A DNA stretch of 64,000 bases from Xestospongia muta (Eukaryota > Porifera > Demospongiae > Haplosclerida > Petrosiidae), in assembly GCA_963693285.1 (NCBI GenBank), contig OY848917.1:8742192-8806191 (forward strand), read 5' to 3'. Shown piece after piece: positions 1 through 10,524 of this stretch (position 1 is the stretch's first letter; each line of letters starts with the position of its first letter). The translations under genes and the position numbers were made by a program. Below the pieces are notes generated by a model. The model was given only the letters and a program-made list of their open reading frames with translations. It did not search any database and was not told the origin of the DNA.

Positions 1-7
1 TTAATAG

Positions 8-2932
8 CCTAGGTTATCTGGAGGAAAAAAGCCAAGAGATAGGCACTACAAGTGGTGGAGTGAGACCCAGTTACGTAAAGCAGCAAAGGATGTATCTAAA
101 GGACGATTTACTCTTAGAAAAGCTGCTGAAATGTATAATGTGCCAAAGTCAACATTATGGGATCGAGTGTCTGGTAATGTCTCTTTTGGTGCTCATAGTG
201 GACCTCCTAGATACTTAAATGACATTGAAGAAGAAGAACTAGTAACATTTTTGGTAGGCTCAGCTAAAATTGGCTTCGCTCGCACAAAGGAACAAGTTCT
301 TTGTATTGTCAGAGCAGCACTAGCAAAGAAGCGTCAATGTGAAGTTGAAGATGTCAATGTCACCACTGGTTGGTGGGGCTCATTTGTGAAGCGGCATCCA
401 AAGCTACGATTAAGATGTGGATCCAAGCTAGCATATTGTAGAGCTATTGCAGCTAACCCAGATGTCATAAATCGTTATTTTGACTTGCTTGAAGAAACAT
501 TGAAGTCTAATAATTTGCTTGAATCACCAATGTTGATTTTTAACTGTGATGAGAGTGGGTTCTCTTTGCAACATAAACCTGGCAAAATAATTGGAGTACA
601 AGGTCAGAGAGATATATCCTGTATTACTAGTAGTGATAAAGCCCAAATTACTGTTTTGTCAGCATGCAGTGCTTCTGGTTACCTTTTGCCTCCTATGATA
701 ATTTTTGATCGGAAAAAACTCAAACCTAATTTCACAACAGGAGAAATCCCAGGTACTGCATATGGGTTGTCTAAAAATGGATGTATAGATTCCGAATTGT
801 TTCAGGAATGGTTTACTAATCACTTCTTACTTCATATTCCTCCACAGCGACCCATCTTGTTACTCCTGGATGGACATTCTTCACATTACCAACCTCAATT
901 GATCAAGACAGCTGCTGCAAATCAGATCATCTTATTTTGCTTGCCACCTCATACAACTCATTTGTGTCAACCACTGGACAGGTCATGTTTTAGCTCCTTA
1001 AAAAAGGCATACAATAATGAATGTCATCTCTACATGTCCTGTAATCCTGGGAAAGCCGTTAATAGATTTAATTTTATCGAAATTTTTAGTCGAGCCTGGA
1101 CAAAGGCAATGACACCAGCCAATATTGTTGCTGGGTTTAGATCCACTGGTATATACCCCCTCAACAGATATGCAGTATTACGTTACTTGCAACTTGAGGA
1201 GGATGGGAAAATAGATATGATAGCCTCCAAGATGGGACTGTTTCTTCCTCTGTATAGCCCATCCAAGTCTCATCCTCGTACCTGTACTTCCGATAGTGAA
1301 AGCATTGATTATTATGAAGAAAACACTTGTAGTGAAGACAGTACCTGTGGTTACTATGGTAAATTTTCTGAAGATGAAGATTACATTACAAAAGTTCAGC
1401 CATCTATTCTTCATAATTTTCTTACTTTACCTCAGCTACCAAGTAATGAGAAGAAAACAAACCACAGTGCTCGTGTTTTAACAAGTTCTGAAAATCTTAA
1501 GTTGATAAGAGAAAAAGAAATTAAGAAAGCAGATGAATCAAAAGCAAAAGATCTTAGAAAGCAACAACAAGAAAAGAAGGCAATGGAACGAGAACAAAAA
1601 AAGAAGGAAGTAGAGGAGAGAAAACTTAAAAGAGCAGTTGAAAAAGCTGAAAAAGAGAGACAAAAAAAATTAAAAAAAGAAAGTGAAGAAAGTACATCAA
1701 AATTTGAATTTACAGGAGAAGAGCACAGTCGGTTTTGTAGGAGGTATGAGAATGGTTATGATCTACCTGACATCAGATACGAAAAATGGAAAAAACTATT
1801 CCATCCTGAACAATTATCTTTAGACACTACAGCATGTAAATCCAGTGGTGGAGACGTTGGTCTCAGTGAAGTAGATGAGAATAGTAAGTGATACAGCCTT
1901 AGGTTAATTATACTTTGAATTAATGGCTTGCTATTTTAGAAAGTACACTAGAACAGTCAAAGACATTACCCAAAAATTCTCAAATTTCCAGTACGTGCAT
2001 GTAGTGTTTATATATTGAAGTATTTTTGAGTTAATTATCTTTGTTACAGGGAGGAAGAGATGTACCAGAAATGCTAGCAAGAGAAGTGAAGAAGTAACAG
2101 GACTCAGTGAATTTGACAAGAATGGACTCAGTGATAATGGTATGTGATATTATATTATAATTTACCCTAGATTAGTGGCTTGCCATTTTAGAAAGTACAC
2201 TAGAACAGTCAAAGACATTACCCAAAAATTCTCAAATTTCCAGTATGTGTAGTGTTTATATATTGAAGTATTTTTGAGTTAATTATCTTTGTTACAGGGA
2301 GGAAGAGATGTACCAGAAGTGCTAGCAAGAGAAGTGAAGAAGAGACAAGACTCAGTGAATTTGACAAGAATGGACTCAGCGATAATGGTATGTGATATTA
2401 TATTATAATTTACCCTAGATTACTGGCTTGCCATTTTAGAAAGTACACTGCAACAGTCAAAGAAATTGCCTAATAATTCTCAAATTTCCAGTATGTGTAG
2501 TGTTTATATATTGAAGTATTTTTGAGTTAATTATCTTTGTTACAGGGAGGAAGAGATGTACCAGAAATGCTAGCAAGAGAAGTGAAGAAGTAACAGGACT
2601 CAGTGAATTTGACAAGAATGGACTCAGTGATAATGGTATGTGATATTATATTATAATTTACCCTATAGATTAGTGGCTCGCCATTTTAGAAAGTACACTA
2701 GAACAGTCAAAGAATAACCTGACAACCAGTATGAAATATTCACAATATAATAATACAATTCATGTATTTCATTACAGAAAAACTATCAGCATGTTCTAAT
2801 AATTTATGTTTTCACACTAAGGCGACTAATTGGGTGGAATGTGAAAAATGTTTCCGGTGGTACCACATGGTATGTGTTGGGATCAAGAAAGAAAAATCAC
2901 TAAATTTTGTTTGTTTTATGTGTGACATGTAA
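8..2932 (+). CDS. pogo/jerky-like DDE transposase with C-terminal PHD finger (spliced, 5' partial)
   Basis: The main exon is open from about base 8 (TAA TAG lie just upstream in frame) to a donor at 1883/1884 (ata|gtaagt). The first ATG is at 131, but the frame upstream of it (LRKAAKDVSKGRFTLRKAAE) is a psq/CENP-B-type helix-turn-helix, so the true start is probably in an exon outside the window. Counting from that ATG, a DDE_1 catalytic core follows: D140 (FNCDESGF), D247 (LLLDGHSSH) and D283 (CQPLDRSCF), with 35 residues between the last two. A Lys/Glu-rich coiled coil lies around 455-520. Exons 2050-2139, 2298-2387, 2546-2635 and 2778-2932 all join in phase 1. The last one encodes a PHD-type zinc finger (WVECEKC, FRWYHMVC, FVCFMC) and a TAA stop. 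If the splicing is not used, the ORF stops at 1891. Family role is DNA binding and transposition; a PHD reader module suggests chromatin targeting or domestication (inference). Confidence 0.82.
1918..2720 (+). repeat. 248-bp tandem repeat, each unit carrying one 90-nt cassette exon
   Basis: There are three full units and a partial fourth, with exon starts at 2050, 2298 and 2546 (period exactly 248 bp). Each unit has an intron part, a ttgttacag acceptor, a 90-nt open exon and a gtatgt donor. Exons 1 and 3 are identical; exon 2 differs at a few bases and stays open. Intron parts are almost as similar as the exons, so the amplification is recent. The exon peptide is basic (RKRCTR...SKRSEE) and resembles the end of the main exon (LSEVDEN versus LSEFDKN), which suggests it arose from that exon end. 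Confidence 0.9.
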
Positions 2933-3437
2933 TAATTAACTACTAGACTTTTTTGCAGTAAAATTAATATCTTCATGCATAGTGTTTGTGATTGTCATTT
3001 GAGTTAATAATTAACAAACAGTTATCACCTACTTTAAAAAAGGATTTCTCTTAAATGTCCGTTTATTAGTCAATGAGTTTATGTTTTCAAAGAGATGTAT
3101 ATTCAGAACTGCTTGTAGATATTTCTCCAAATTTTGACAGTTAATTCCTAACATATTATATAATGTTCAAAAGCAGAGAAAACGTTCAAGCTACAATTGT
3201 TATCAAGATATGGTCATCGTTCGAATCTACATAAGAATGTCCGTTTAATCATTATCTCGAGTGTACAGAAAATATGCTTGTACATTGTGCAAAGAGATTT
3301 CTTTTTCAGTATATTTTTTGCAATAACTATATGACAGATTGGGGCACTCGAAGCTGGTGTCGGAAGTCAGCTTCGAACACTTTGTGTATTTAAAAACAGT
3401 AAAGACACCAACGTGTCCGATCATTGAGCCACGCCTC
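2933..3437. other. intergenic, one small hairpin
   Basis: No coding signal is visible. The only structure is a perfect 9-bp inverted repeat, TCGAAGCTG / CAGCTTCGA, at 3348-3356 and 3368-3376. The region ends at the left edge of the duplicated block. Confidence 0.6.
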
Positions 3438-3444
3438 TACACTG

Positions 3445-6420
3445 CTAATTTGGGATAGTTTTACGAAGTCCTTTGATTTTTTGTAAGTTTTTGGACGATA
3501 CTTTCTTGTAGGCTTCTACGATAGAGGCAGCAAATGAAAATCCTCGAACTGTAACGAATTCTATTATGATGGTTATGTACAGTTCATCATTAATGACTAA
3601 GATATCACCAATGATCTTCAGATAGTGTATGCCATTGATGCAGGACTTTATTATTGTCTGAAATTTTTTTAATGATGAAAGGTTTTGAATTTGCTTCCCC
3701 ATCACTGATGCTCTGAGGTTGAAGTATTTACACAGCTCAAGCTCCATGTGGTAAAATAGATCGTATGTTTTGTCACTTACATGATAAATATCACCTCTGC
3801 CGCCAAAGAAATTTGTCCAGGTTTCTGTGTCTTTGTCTAGGTTCATCTCAAATCCACTGGTGTCAGACATGAAAAAAAGAAGTATTTGCTTGTGTTCATG
3901 TTTCGATTTCATCAGTTGTGATATGATTGTTTGGCATATGTAACCAGTGACATACTGAAATGCTTTTTCTTTTATGTTTGTGAGGCTTTCAGTTGAAGTA
4001 GTTGAAGTTAGATGTGTTCTTGTTGAATAGGTTCGGTTAATGAGGTTAGTAAATATATTTTCAGTTACATGTTGATAAAATGTTGGACCAGGATTTGTAC
4101 GAATTGATTGTTGAAGGAAAGTGGCCCAGGAATTATGAAAAGTGGGTGATGTTCACAAAGCATGATATCGTGTGCATAAGTGTTCTCTTTCTGCTTGAAT
4201 GCTTTTCTTCGATGTAAAGTAACCCTGAAGATCTGCCAGAATATTTCAAGAGAACTGGATGAAATGATCTGCGTATGGACGTTTGCTCACTGGATGATAG
4301 CTTCTGTTGCTTTCAATATTCTCTTGGTTTCTGATGTTTTGTAGAAGCTTTGATCTGCAAGTAATTCTCTCACACCTATCATTACAGCCTCACAGGATCT
4401 AATAAATGACAGATTTCAGTGAGTATTTATAATATATAATGATTTCATGTACACATACATTGTACAGGGGGAGTGCTTGCTCCACTCATGAGCACGGAAG
4501 CAGTCTCACAGGGATCTAATACATGTACATAGATGAAATTGATAATACATGTATGTGTCACATGTACATGCATACCTTGTACAAGGGGAGTGGTTGCCTG
4601 CACAGGCACAATCTCACGGCAGTCACAGGGATCTAATACATGGATAAAATAGATTTCAGTGAGTTATGTTAAATGTGTGTACATATGCATATACCTATAC
4701 CTAAGACAGATGAATTACTTTTTTCAATAGATTTTTTCTGCTTTTTGTACATCTTTTAGGCAAATAATAATGTTCATGTTCAGATGCTAATAGATCTTCA
4801 TTGCCACGACAGTTAGACTTCAAGGAACTTCTACAGAATGAGTTCACCACATGAAGTACCTGAGTGTTTTGTTAGAAATCTTTGTCAGTTGTGTTATCAT
4901 GTGTTCTACCAACCTGCCTTTGGCAGCAAAAAATTAACGGGTCTTGGCAAATCTGTCTAGTGAAGAAAACTGTCACTCCAGAAATTGTAAAGAGGTACCT
5001 CACCCACTCAGTGAATGATTTGGCTATTATAATGTACATGTAGTAAATCAACAATGATTACTTATAGATAATGTGTGCACAGTACTTGTCAATTCACTAC
5101 GATTTTCAGAACTTAAAAGCATTGTTTTTTGAGTGTCAATAAATCCATTACTGTTATTGACACTCATTTCCTACATGTCAAAATAGGGAAGGAGGGTTTC
5201 TTCAAGCCACTAATAAATCATGAATAATAATAAGTATTATAGTATTGTGCATGTTGGCATTCATTGCCTTCAGTCTAAAGTCTGTGCCTGAATGATATGG
5301 ATTTTGAAAAACTTTCTTGCTATGTTTGCCATTGGTGAAGTTGCAAACATTCAGACAATTGAAGAACTTATCGAAAATGTTGGCAAAAAGTGCAGTTTCT
5401 TCAGCTTCTTTCCCTCCATATTGTGTGAGAGCTTTGAGACTGAATCACTTAGTACCTGAAATTTTAATGTATGATAGCAATGCATGTCATAATTATGTTA
5501 AAAGATGTTATGTAATCTAACCTGATCAGCAAGGTCCACACACATTTTGGAAAAACTAGTCAAATGAATATGCTCATACTTCAAGCAAAGAAACAAAACT
5601 AAGCCACTTTCCGTTCTGGATTTACTATATATATCACTTAAATGATCCCAACCAATATTGTCTTCTGTAGAGTAGAATAAAAACGTCATGGATAACTCAA
5701 GATACAGAGATACATGTAACATCACTGTACCCAAAGCTTTCTTGATCGAGAAGCCCAGCAGTTTTTTGTTGTTTTTATCAAGTGTGAAGGATCAGAAATG
5801 AAAAAAAAATTTCCTGCCCTCAGTGGCACAAGGGTTAAGTGTTTTGTGTGTCAATCTTTTGAGATTATGTAATCTGACAAGTCTTCGATTATAGATGCTC
5901 CATCAGCTGTACTATCCAACACCTACATTAAGGTAGTTAAAATTATATGTGTTTTTATCCCACTAAGTATATTTTGAATTTGGCTATAATGTGTATACCT
6001 TAAATCCACATCTCTCAAGTCTATTCACAGCTTCTCACAGCAGATCAAACAACATATAGTCTGTGACATTGTGGCTTGGGAATTAGGCATGTGGAAACTT
6101 GAGGTGGGAAAAGAATCTCCTCACCATAAATGTCATTATCAAGTTCACTAGCAGCTCTGGTGGAAGAGTGGAGTTTGTCAGTGTCTTCTCCAGTAAATCC
6201 AATTGTGATTTGATATCCCCCATGGAGGTAAATCCTATGAGATCACCTGAAATATTAATGTACATAATTAAGATTACATGCATGTATACAACTATATACT
6301 AAGTATCAATTGTCACCTGTATGTTTATCAAACACCAAATCTTCTTTTATGTGCATCTCATCGATCAACAATACATTACATTTTTTCCCTTTCTTCACAT
6401 TCTTCACTGCAAAACTTGAG
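3445..6420 (-). pseudogene. P-element/THAP9-like transposase, 5'-truncated, copy A
   Basis: Several minus-strand exons encode the middle and C-terminal parts of a P-type (THAP9-like) DDE transposase. The first recognisable exon ends at 6317 and carries IDEMHIKEDLVFDKHTG, with the first catalytic acidic residues. The next starts at 6246 (DLIGFTSMGDI...), joining in phase. Later pieces carry HLTSFSKM (before 5530), a segment running into VLSDSVSKALTQYGG at 5300-5452, the GRTHDNTTDKDF motif near 4900, and the last exon with QYVTGYIC down to TIPN and a stop at 3445. The N-terminal THAP and helix-turn-helix regions are not present. An in-frame TGA precedes the TSPTFHNSW segment (about 4160), and the same TGA is in copy B. 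Introns hold no other gene. Confidence 0.8.
5131..5165. repeat. perfect 12-bp inverted repeat within transposase intron (also in copy B)
   Basis: GAGTGTCAATAA (5131-5142) is followed by 11 nt and then TTATTGACACTC (5154-5165). The same hairpin is at 59002-59036 in copy B with no change in either arm. Confidence 0.85.
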
Positions 6421-6445
6421 TACATAGCTAATGTTATTTCTGTAG

Positions 6446-7292
6446 TTTAGTGGAGATGAAGTTGTTCTGTTAGACAATGAAAACTACCAGATTCCTAACA
6501 ACTCAAGGTATTTATTTCTAAATCTATGTATGAAATGGTAGCTATATTTTATGCATGAAGAAATGACAACTTTTAATTGTATGTATAGGAGGATGTGTTG
6601 CTAACCACATAAATAAATTCCAGTAAAAACTATTTTCATTGCACTTTAGGTGTTGATTACTATTGCTTGTTACTGAATACATCTACCTTTTCCTAAATAG
6701 GACTGGAGAACATCCTGTAGGGTTAAGGTAGTCAAAGAATTGGAGTATCATATGTTTAGAGATGACTACTTTGATTTCACTGACTCCAAGCCAGAGAATG
6801 TGCCCAAAGAATGTGATAATAAGGGGCATGGTCCTGCAGCTAAAAAAAACTCAATATGGTGACTTCAATGCCACTTATGATGAATTTGATTCTCACTTTG
6901 AAGTTTTGGAGTTCAAAGTGAATGCAATGGAAAGAGAGATGGAGAGTCTCAGAAAGTGGGAAGCTGAGAAATCTGAAATGATAATGACTATGAAAACATT
7001 AGAGAAAGAACTTAAAAGTAAATTAGATAAAGAATTAAAAACTCTTCGGAAATTTGCTGATTATCTGAAAGAAAACTTTCAATGCTTTATTTGCAAATGT
7101 ATTCTACCAATTGAAAGTGTTGTATTACCATGTTACAATAACATTCGATGCTGTAAGCATTGCATTGATCAGTGGCTCACTGACCACATGACTTGTCCAC
7201 ACTGCTGTGCCACCATGGATATCCAGTCATGCATGATGTTGCCACCTACTTGTCAGTTTGAATCAATGATCAGTCACATAAATGAATATTGA
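6446..7292 (+). pseudogene. Coiled-coil RING-finger protein, copy A (frameshifted)
   Basis: An upstream exon (ctgtag| at 6445) encodes SGDEVVLLDNENYQIPNNS. A second exon starts after the cctaaatag acceptor near 6699 and encodes WRTSCRVKVVKELEYHMF and onward. At an A-run near 6842 the frame shifts by +1, so the downstream ORF (readable from 6762) is out of frame with the upstream exon. That ORF has a helical, charge-rich stretch (residues 47-105) and a C-terminal RING: C108-x2-C111, C124, C131-K-H133-C134, C145-x2-C148. RING proteins usually act as E3 ubiquitin ligases; the substrate is unknown. It is transcribed opposite to, and lies next to, the P-type and integrase genes. Confidence 0.7.
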
Positions 7293-7397
7293 AATGAAAC
7301 TCAATCGTTGAATTGCATTGAATGAACAGTTAAGTGACTTTCAGCTTCCTAAAGGATATTTACATAATGGTATTTAAATACTATGTTACATTTATAT

Positions 7398-8400
7398 TTA
7401 CAACAGTTGAGTTAATCTATTTGTTAAATGTTTGAATGTGATGATTGCATTGTTAAGTTGGAAACCACTTCCTGAAATGGTGTCAGTGAAAATGGTGTCG
7501 TATGAATAGCCTTGTGAATAAAAACGTTGGTCCCATTTAGCTGAAAGGTCAGGCCTGTCTTGCAATGGATCAACAACACCATATGAAGTGAAGTATGTTA
7601 GCTTGCCTTGATCTCTTTTATATTCAGCAACAGCAGAAGAAGTTTCAGGGACTGCCACTGCTGGAATTACAGTGATGTATGATAAATCTTGGGCAAGAAC
7701 ATTTGGAATTCCTTTGCCTGTATGTGCATGTTGAATAGTCAAGTTGTAAAACATTAATAGTACCTGAAATGGAGTGGCAATTCCATGCAACTACAAATCT
7801 TTCCATTCCAATTGCTGATGTGTTGATAGTGATGAAAGACACACAAAAAAGAGTTACAGGATCTGAAATATCAATCACTTCATCTTCTTCCATTTTCACT
7901 AATATCTGTTTAATTGGATAGTTCACTCTGGAATTCACTTGTGACCATAATCTCTCAACTGTTAAATTCTGTAAGAGTATTGTCATCCCATAACTAACAC
8001 TTCTGAAGCAATTGCTTATTTACCTGTGTTGAAGGAGTTTGATAGTATGCAGTAACATGTCTTGGTCCAAAATGATGCCTGAGCTTACTATGAATAAAAA
8101 GTGTTAAGTTAAACTTTTTCCCATGATCAACTCTAATTTGATCCCATAATCCATGCCTAGTCATAGCCTCCCTGTTAACAAATAAAATTAATGTACTTGT
8201 CATGGTCACTATATTACCTATAAACCCTTTCATATATTACTAGATTGTTCTTTATAGACATTGTAACATGAGACACAATCATTCCTGAAAAATCATCAAC
8301 TGATATTACATGTGTAACGCCATAATGATGCTCCAATACTATGTTCACCTATCTTCATTTCTTATGACTCCAGATACCCTTTTTACGTCCATATACCTCA
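7398..8400 (-). pseudogene. Integrase-core (rve-like) transposase gene, multi-exon, copy A
   Basis: Minus-strand exons: 8218 up to about 8320 (VISVDDFSGMIV, first catalytic Asp), 8024-8171 (IRVDHGKKFNLTLF, second Asp), 7764-7968 (NLTVERLWSQVNSRVNYPIK, catalytic Glu) and 7398-7717 (KGIPNVLAQD to the stop). The GT-AG introns are 46-55 nt and the exons join to one continuous reading. This is the D,D,E integrase-core fold seen in multi-exon integrase-core proteins of sponges and cnidarians. Upstream, an HTH-like segment (GEVYGRK..., readable in copy B as MMKGYLESQGMKIGE) is separated from the core by a frame break. The linker expected between HTH and core is missing, so I call it a pseudogene although the catalytic part is intact here. 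Confidence 0.72.
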
Positions 8401-8520
8401 CCAACCTATAATTAATTTTGAGATATTCCGAAAAAATAATGGTTTTACATCCTCAACTGTACCACTGACTTCAGATTCGACACAATTTCTATTATAATTT
8501 CTAAATAATGCCTAACATAC

Positions 8521-8530
8521 GCGCATGCGC
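8521..8530. promoter_or_regulatory. NRF1/alpha-PAL-type palindrome GCGCATGCGC between divergent genes
   Basis: A perfect palindrome, GCGCATGCGC, sits in very AT-rich DNA. It lies 32 bp before the plus-strand ATG at 8562 and upstream of the minus-strand integrase gene. It is preserved in copy B (62390-62399). The motif matches the known NRF1 binding consensus; a bidirectional promoter is an inference from position. Confidence 0.55.
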
Positions 8531-8561
8531 AATAAATTTTTTTGCCGAACTGGTCTTTCTA

Positions 8562-10524
8562 ATGAAGTGTAGTGTTGTGTTGGAAGACTGGTCGGCTGAT
8601 GGATCATTTGCGTTTTTATTATTCAAAGGAATCTCCAAAATTTTCGGACAACTTACAATGAGTGATGGATAGCTCAAAGACGTTGCTGAGAAAATACCTG
8701 ATAGAGTCAAGCTGAAAAATATTATAGACAATGCAACATCTACTGAGGTCAATTGATCTGTTGTTGTTTTTGTTATGATATGTTATACTATTATCATTAG
8801 TAGGAAAACAGTAGTCTTGACATCAATAGTCTGGGTCACCAGCCAACTACAACAAATGTTGTTTAGCAAAAAGATACCTCATCTCAAAGTTGTCATCACA
8901 TATTTATGATAACCTCTGCTTTCTCTTTTATAACAGAGGAAACCTTAGTCACTGGACAATTCACTAGAAGAGTAAGAACAAAGATTATTCCATCTCTCTC
9001 AACATTTGATAATGGTACATACAAGACTCTTCAAGTGATCAGTACAACACTGTGTGTCATAAACTGATTAAAATCTATCAAAATGTTAAAAGATGAAATT
9101 GATTCTACTGGCTATGTAAGTGTATGATCATTTTTCATTGTGAACTTGTTATGAAGAATTTATTAATTTCTCAAGGTTCTTAGAAAACAAAGTTATGGGA
9201 TGAATTCAAGTTTCTTTGTCATTTATCTGTTTCTAAGATAGATTCTGTAACTACTTACTCTCTCCAAAATGTGGAAGACTTTCAAATGTCTTTGAAGTGA
9301 CACAAGTACTTGTGTTGATAATCTAGATAATGAATGATATATAGCAACAAATCTGGCTTCCTTACAACAGGAATGTTGTAAATGAAAAAGGGACCATTCT
9401 CTTGCTGACATACAGTCTTTGACCAGCAGAACATTTTCTAGAAAGAAATTGATAATGAATTTGAACCTCCAGTTTTGGAAATCCATGAGCAATACCCATC
9501 ATTGAAGGTTTGGAAAATAGTGAGTTGTTAATAAAACTTGTTATTAATATTATCATTGTTTACATGTGTTAATTTCTTCTCTATTTCAGATTAGGATGGA
9601 ATTCAGAACTGTTATCAGGTTGGATGAAGGATCCATTCATTCATGGAAAGTTGCCTGACTTGAAAAAAAGAATGATTACTTTTTCTTGATTGGGACTCAA
9701 GCACAGGCCAAATTGAAATAGCTTCTCTCCACTCTTGATGACAAGAAAAGCAAAGAACTTGTGAATGAAGGTATTTTACGACTAATTCAATGTATGTATG
9801 ACATGATGTTTTAATTGGTCTTGTAGCGTTTCAGTTATTATATGAACTGTTGATCTCCATTGAGAAACTAGTACAGTTTATGAAGGTAATAATCTACCTG
9901 TAGATAGTGTTGTCTATTATAATAGATAAATGTAAAATGTAAATACATCAATCATTCAGGAGGTAGTACTTGACTAATTATATCCTCATTGTTTAAGTGT
10001 CTGCCTTTTAAAGTATGGTTAACCTTTGACTCCTTGCTGTTTTCAAGTTTGTCAATAACTTATACAATGCTCCTTATTGTGCGCCAACTTTTAGTAGTTT
10101 TCTGAACAACATTTACAGCCTAACAAACCCTTTCTGCTTGATTACAGTGAATGGGTCCAGCTAGGCAGACTAATTACTTTGTAAGAAATATTTTATGATC
10201 AAAGTATAATGAGGTAAGCTAACAACAGTATATGTTGAATTACTCTTAACATGATTAATTTTTGTTCAGTGATTCATGCATACATGATCATATCTGTTGA
10301 AGAGACCTCTTTCCATATCATAGTAGAGGAGAAGCTATCTGTGAACTGAATTCTTTTGAGAGTACCTTGATCCACATAGTGTGTTGTTACTTTGTTTATG
10401 ACATTCCATACCTAAAGCCTCTCCAGTCACTTCTATTGATGATCCAGTACTATGTGTTTGGACTAGAAGACTCACAAAAAGATATACCTGCACTCATAGA
10501 GATTGAGATGGACAATAGTTTATA
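8562..10524 (+). pseudogene. Degenerate multi-exon SAM-like (SAMD3-like?) gene, copy A
   Basis: Exon-like pieces in order: from ATG 8562 (VLEDWSADGSFAFLLFKG), broken by TAG at 8670 and continuing LKDVAEKIPDRVKLKNII up to about 8740; 8937-9115 (TGQFTRRVRTKIIPSLSTFD...); a piece near 9440-9510 (EIDNEFEPPVLEIHEQYPSLK); 9590-9770 (MEFRTVIRLDEGSIHSW... with TGA and TAG stops); about 9826-9888 (FQLLYELLISIEKLVQFMK); and a last piece from about 10303 ending in IEIEMDNSL and TAA at 10524. The first exon resembles a SAM domain. The last (LIHIVCCYFVYDIPYLKPLQ) resembles the C-terminal region of SAMD3-like proteins; this is from memory of the family and weak. At least three of the internal stops are shared with copy B, so it was already broken before duplication. 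Confidence 0.4.

Larger units (their letters stand above)
3438..10118 (+). repeat. Copy A of a large direct duplication (at least 6.7 kb)
   Basis: Bases 3438-10118 match 57311-64000 nearly base for base, through exons and introns, with scattered substitutions and small indels. By eye, identity is in the mid-90s percent. The left edge is sharp at tacactgctaatttggg, 7 bp outside the stop codon of the minus-strand P-type transposase, and the flanks on that side are unrelated. The right edge cannot be seen because copy B reaches the window end. The block holds four coding units: P-type transposase (-), RING protein (+), integrase (-) and SAM-like protein (+). Confidence 0.95.

Noticed and set aside
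3445..3912. A stand-alone 155-residue gene
   Set aside because: The frame continues upstream in QYVTGYIC and matches the C-terminal exon of the P-type transposase, so it is an exon rather than a gene.
8501..8752. Minus-strand 83-codon ORF in the promoter region
   Set aside because: The plus strand reads a better exon (VLEDWSADG... and LKDVAEKIPDR...) over the same bases; the minus ORF is its shadow.
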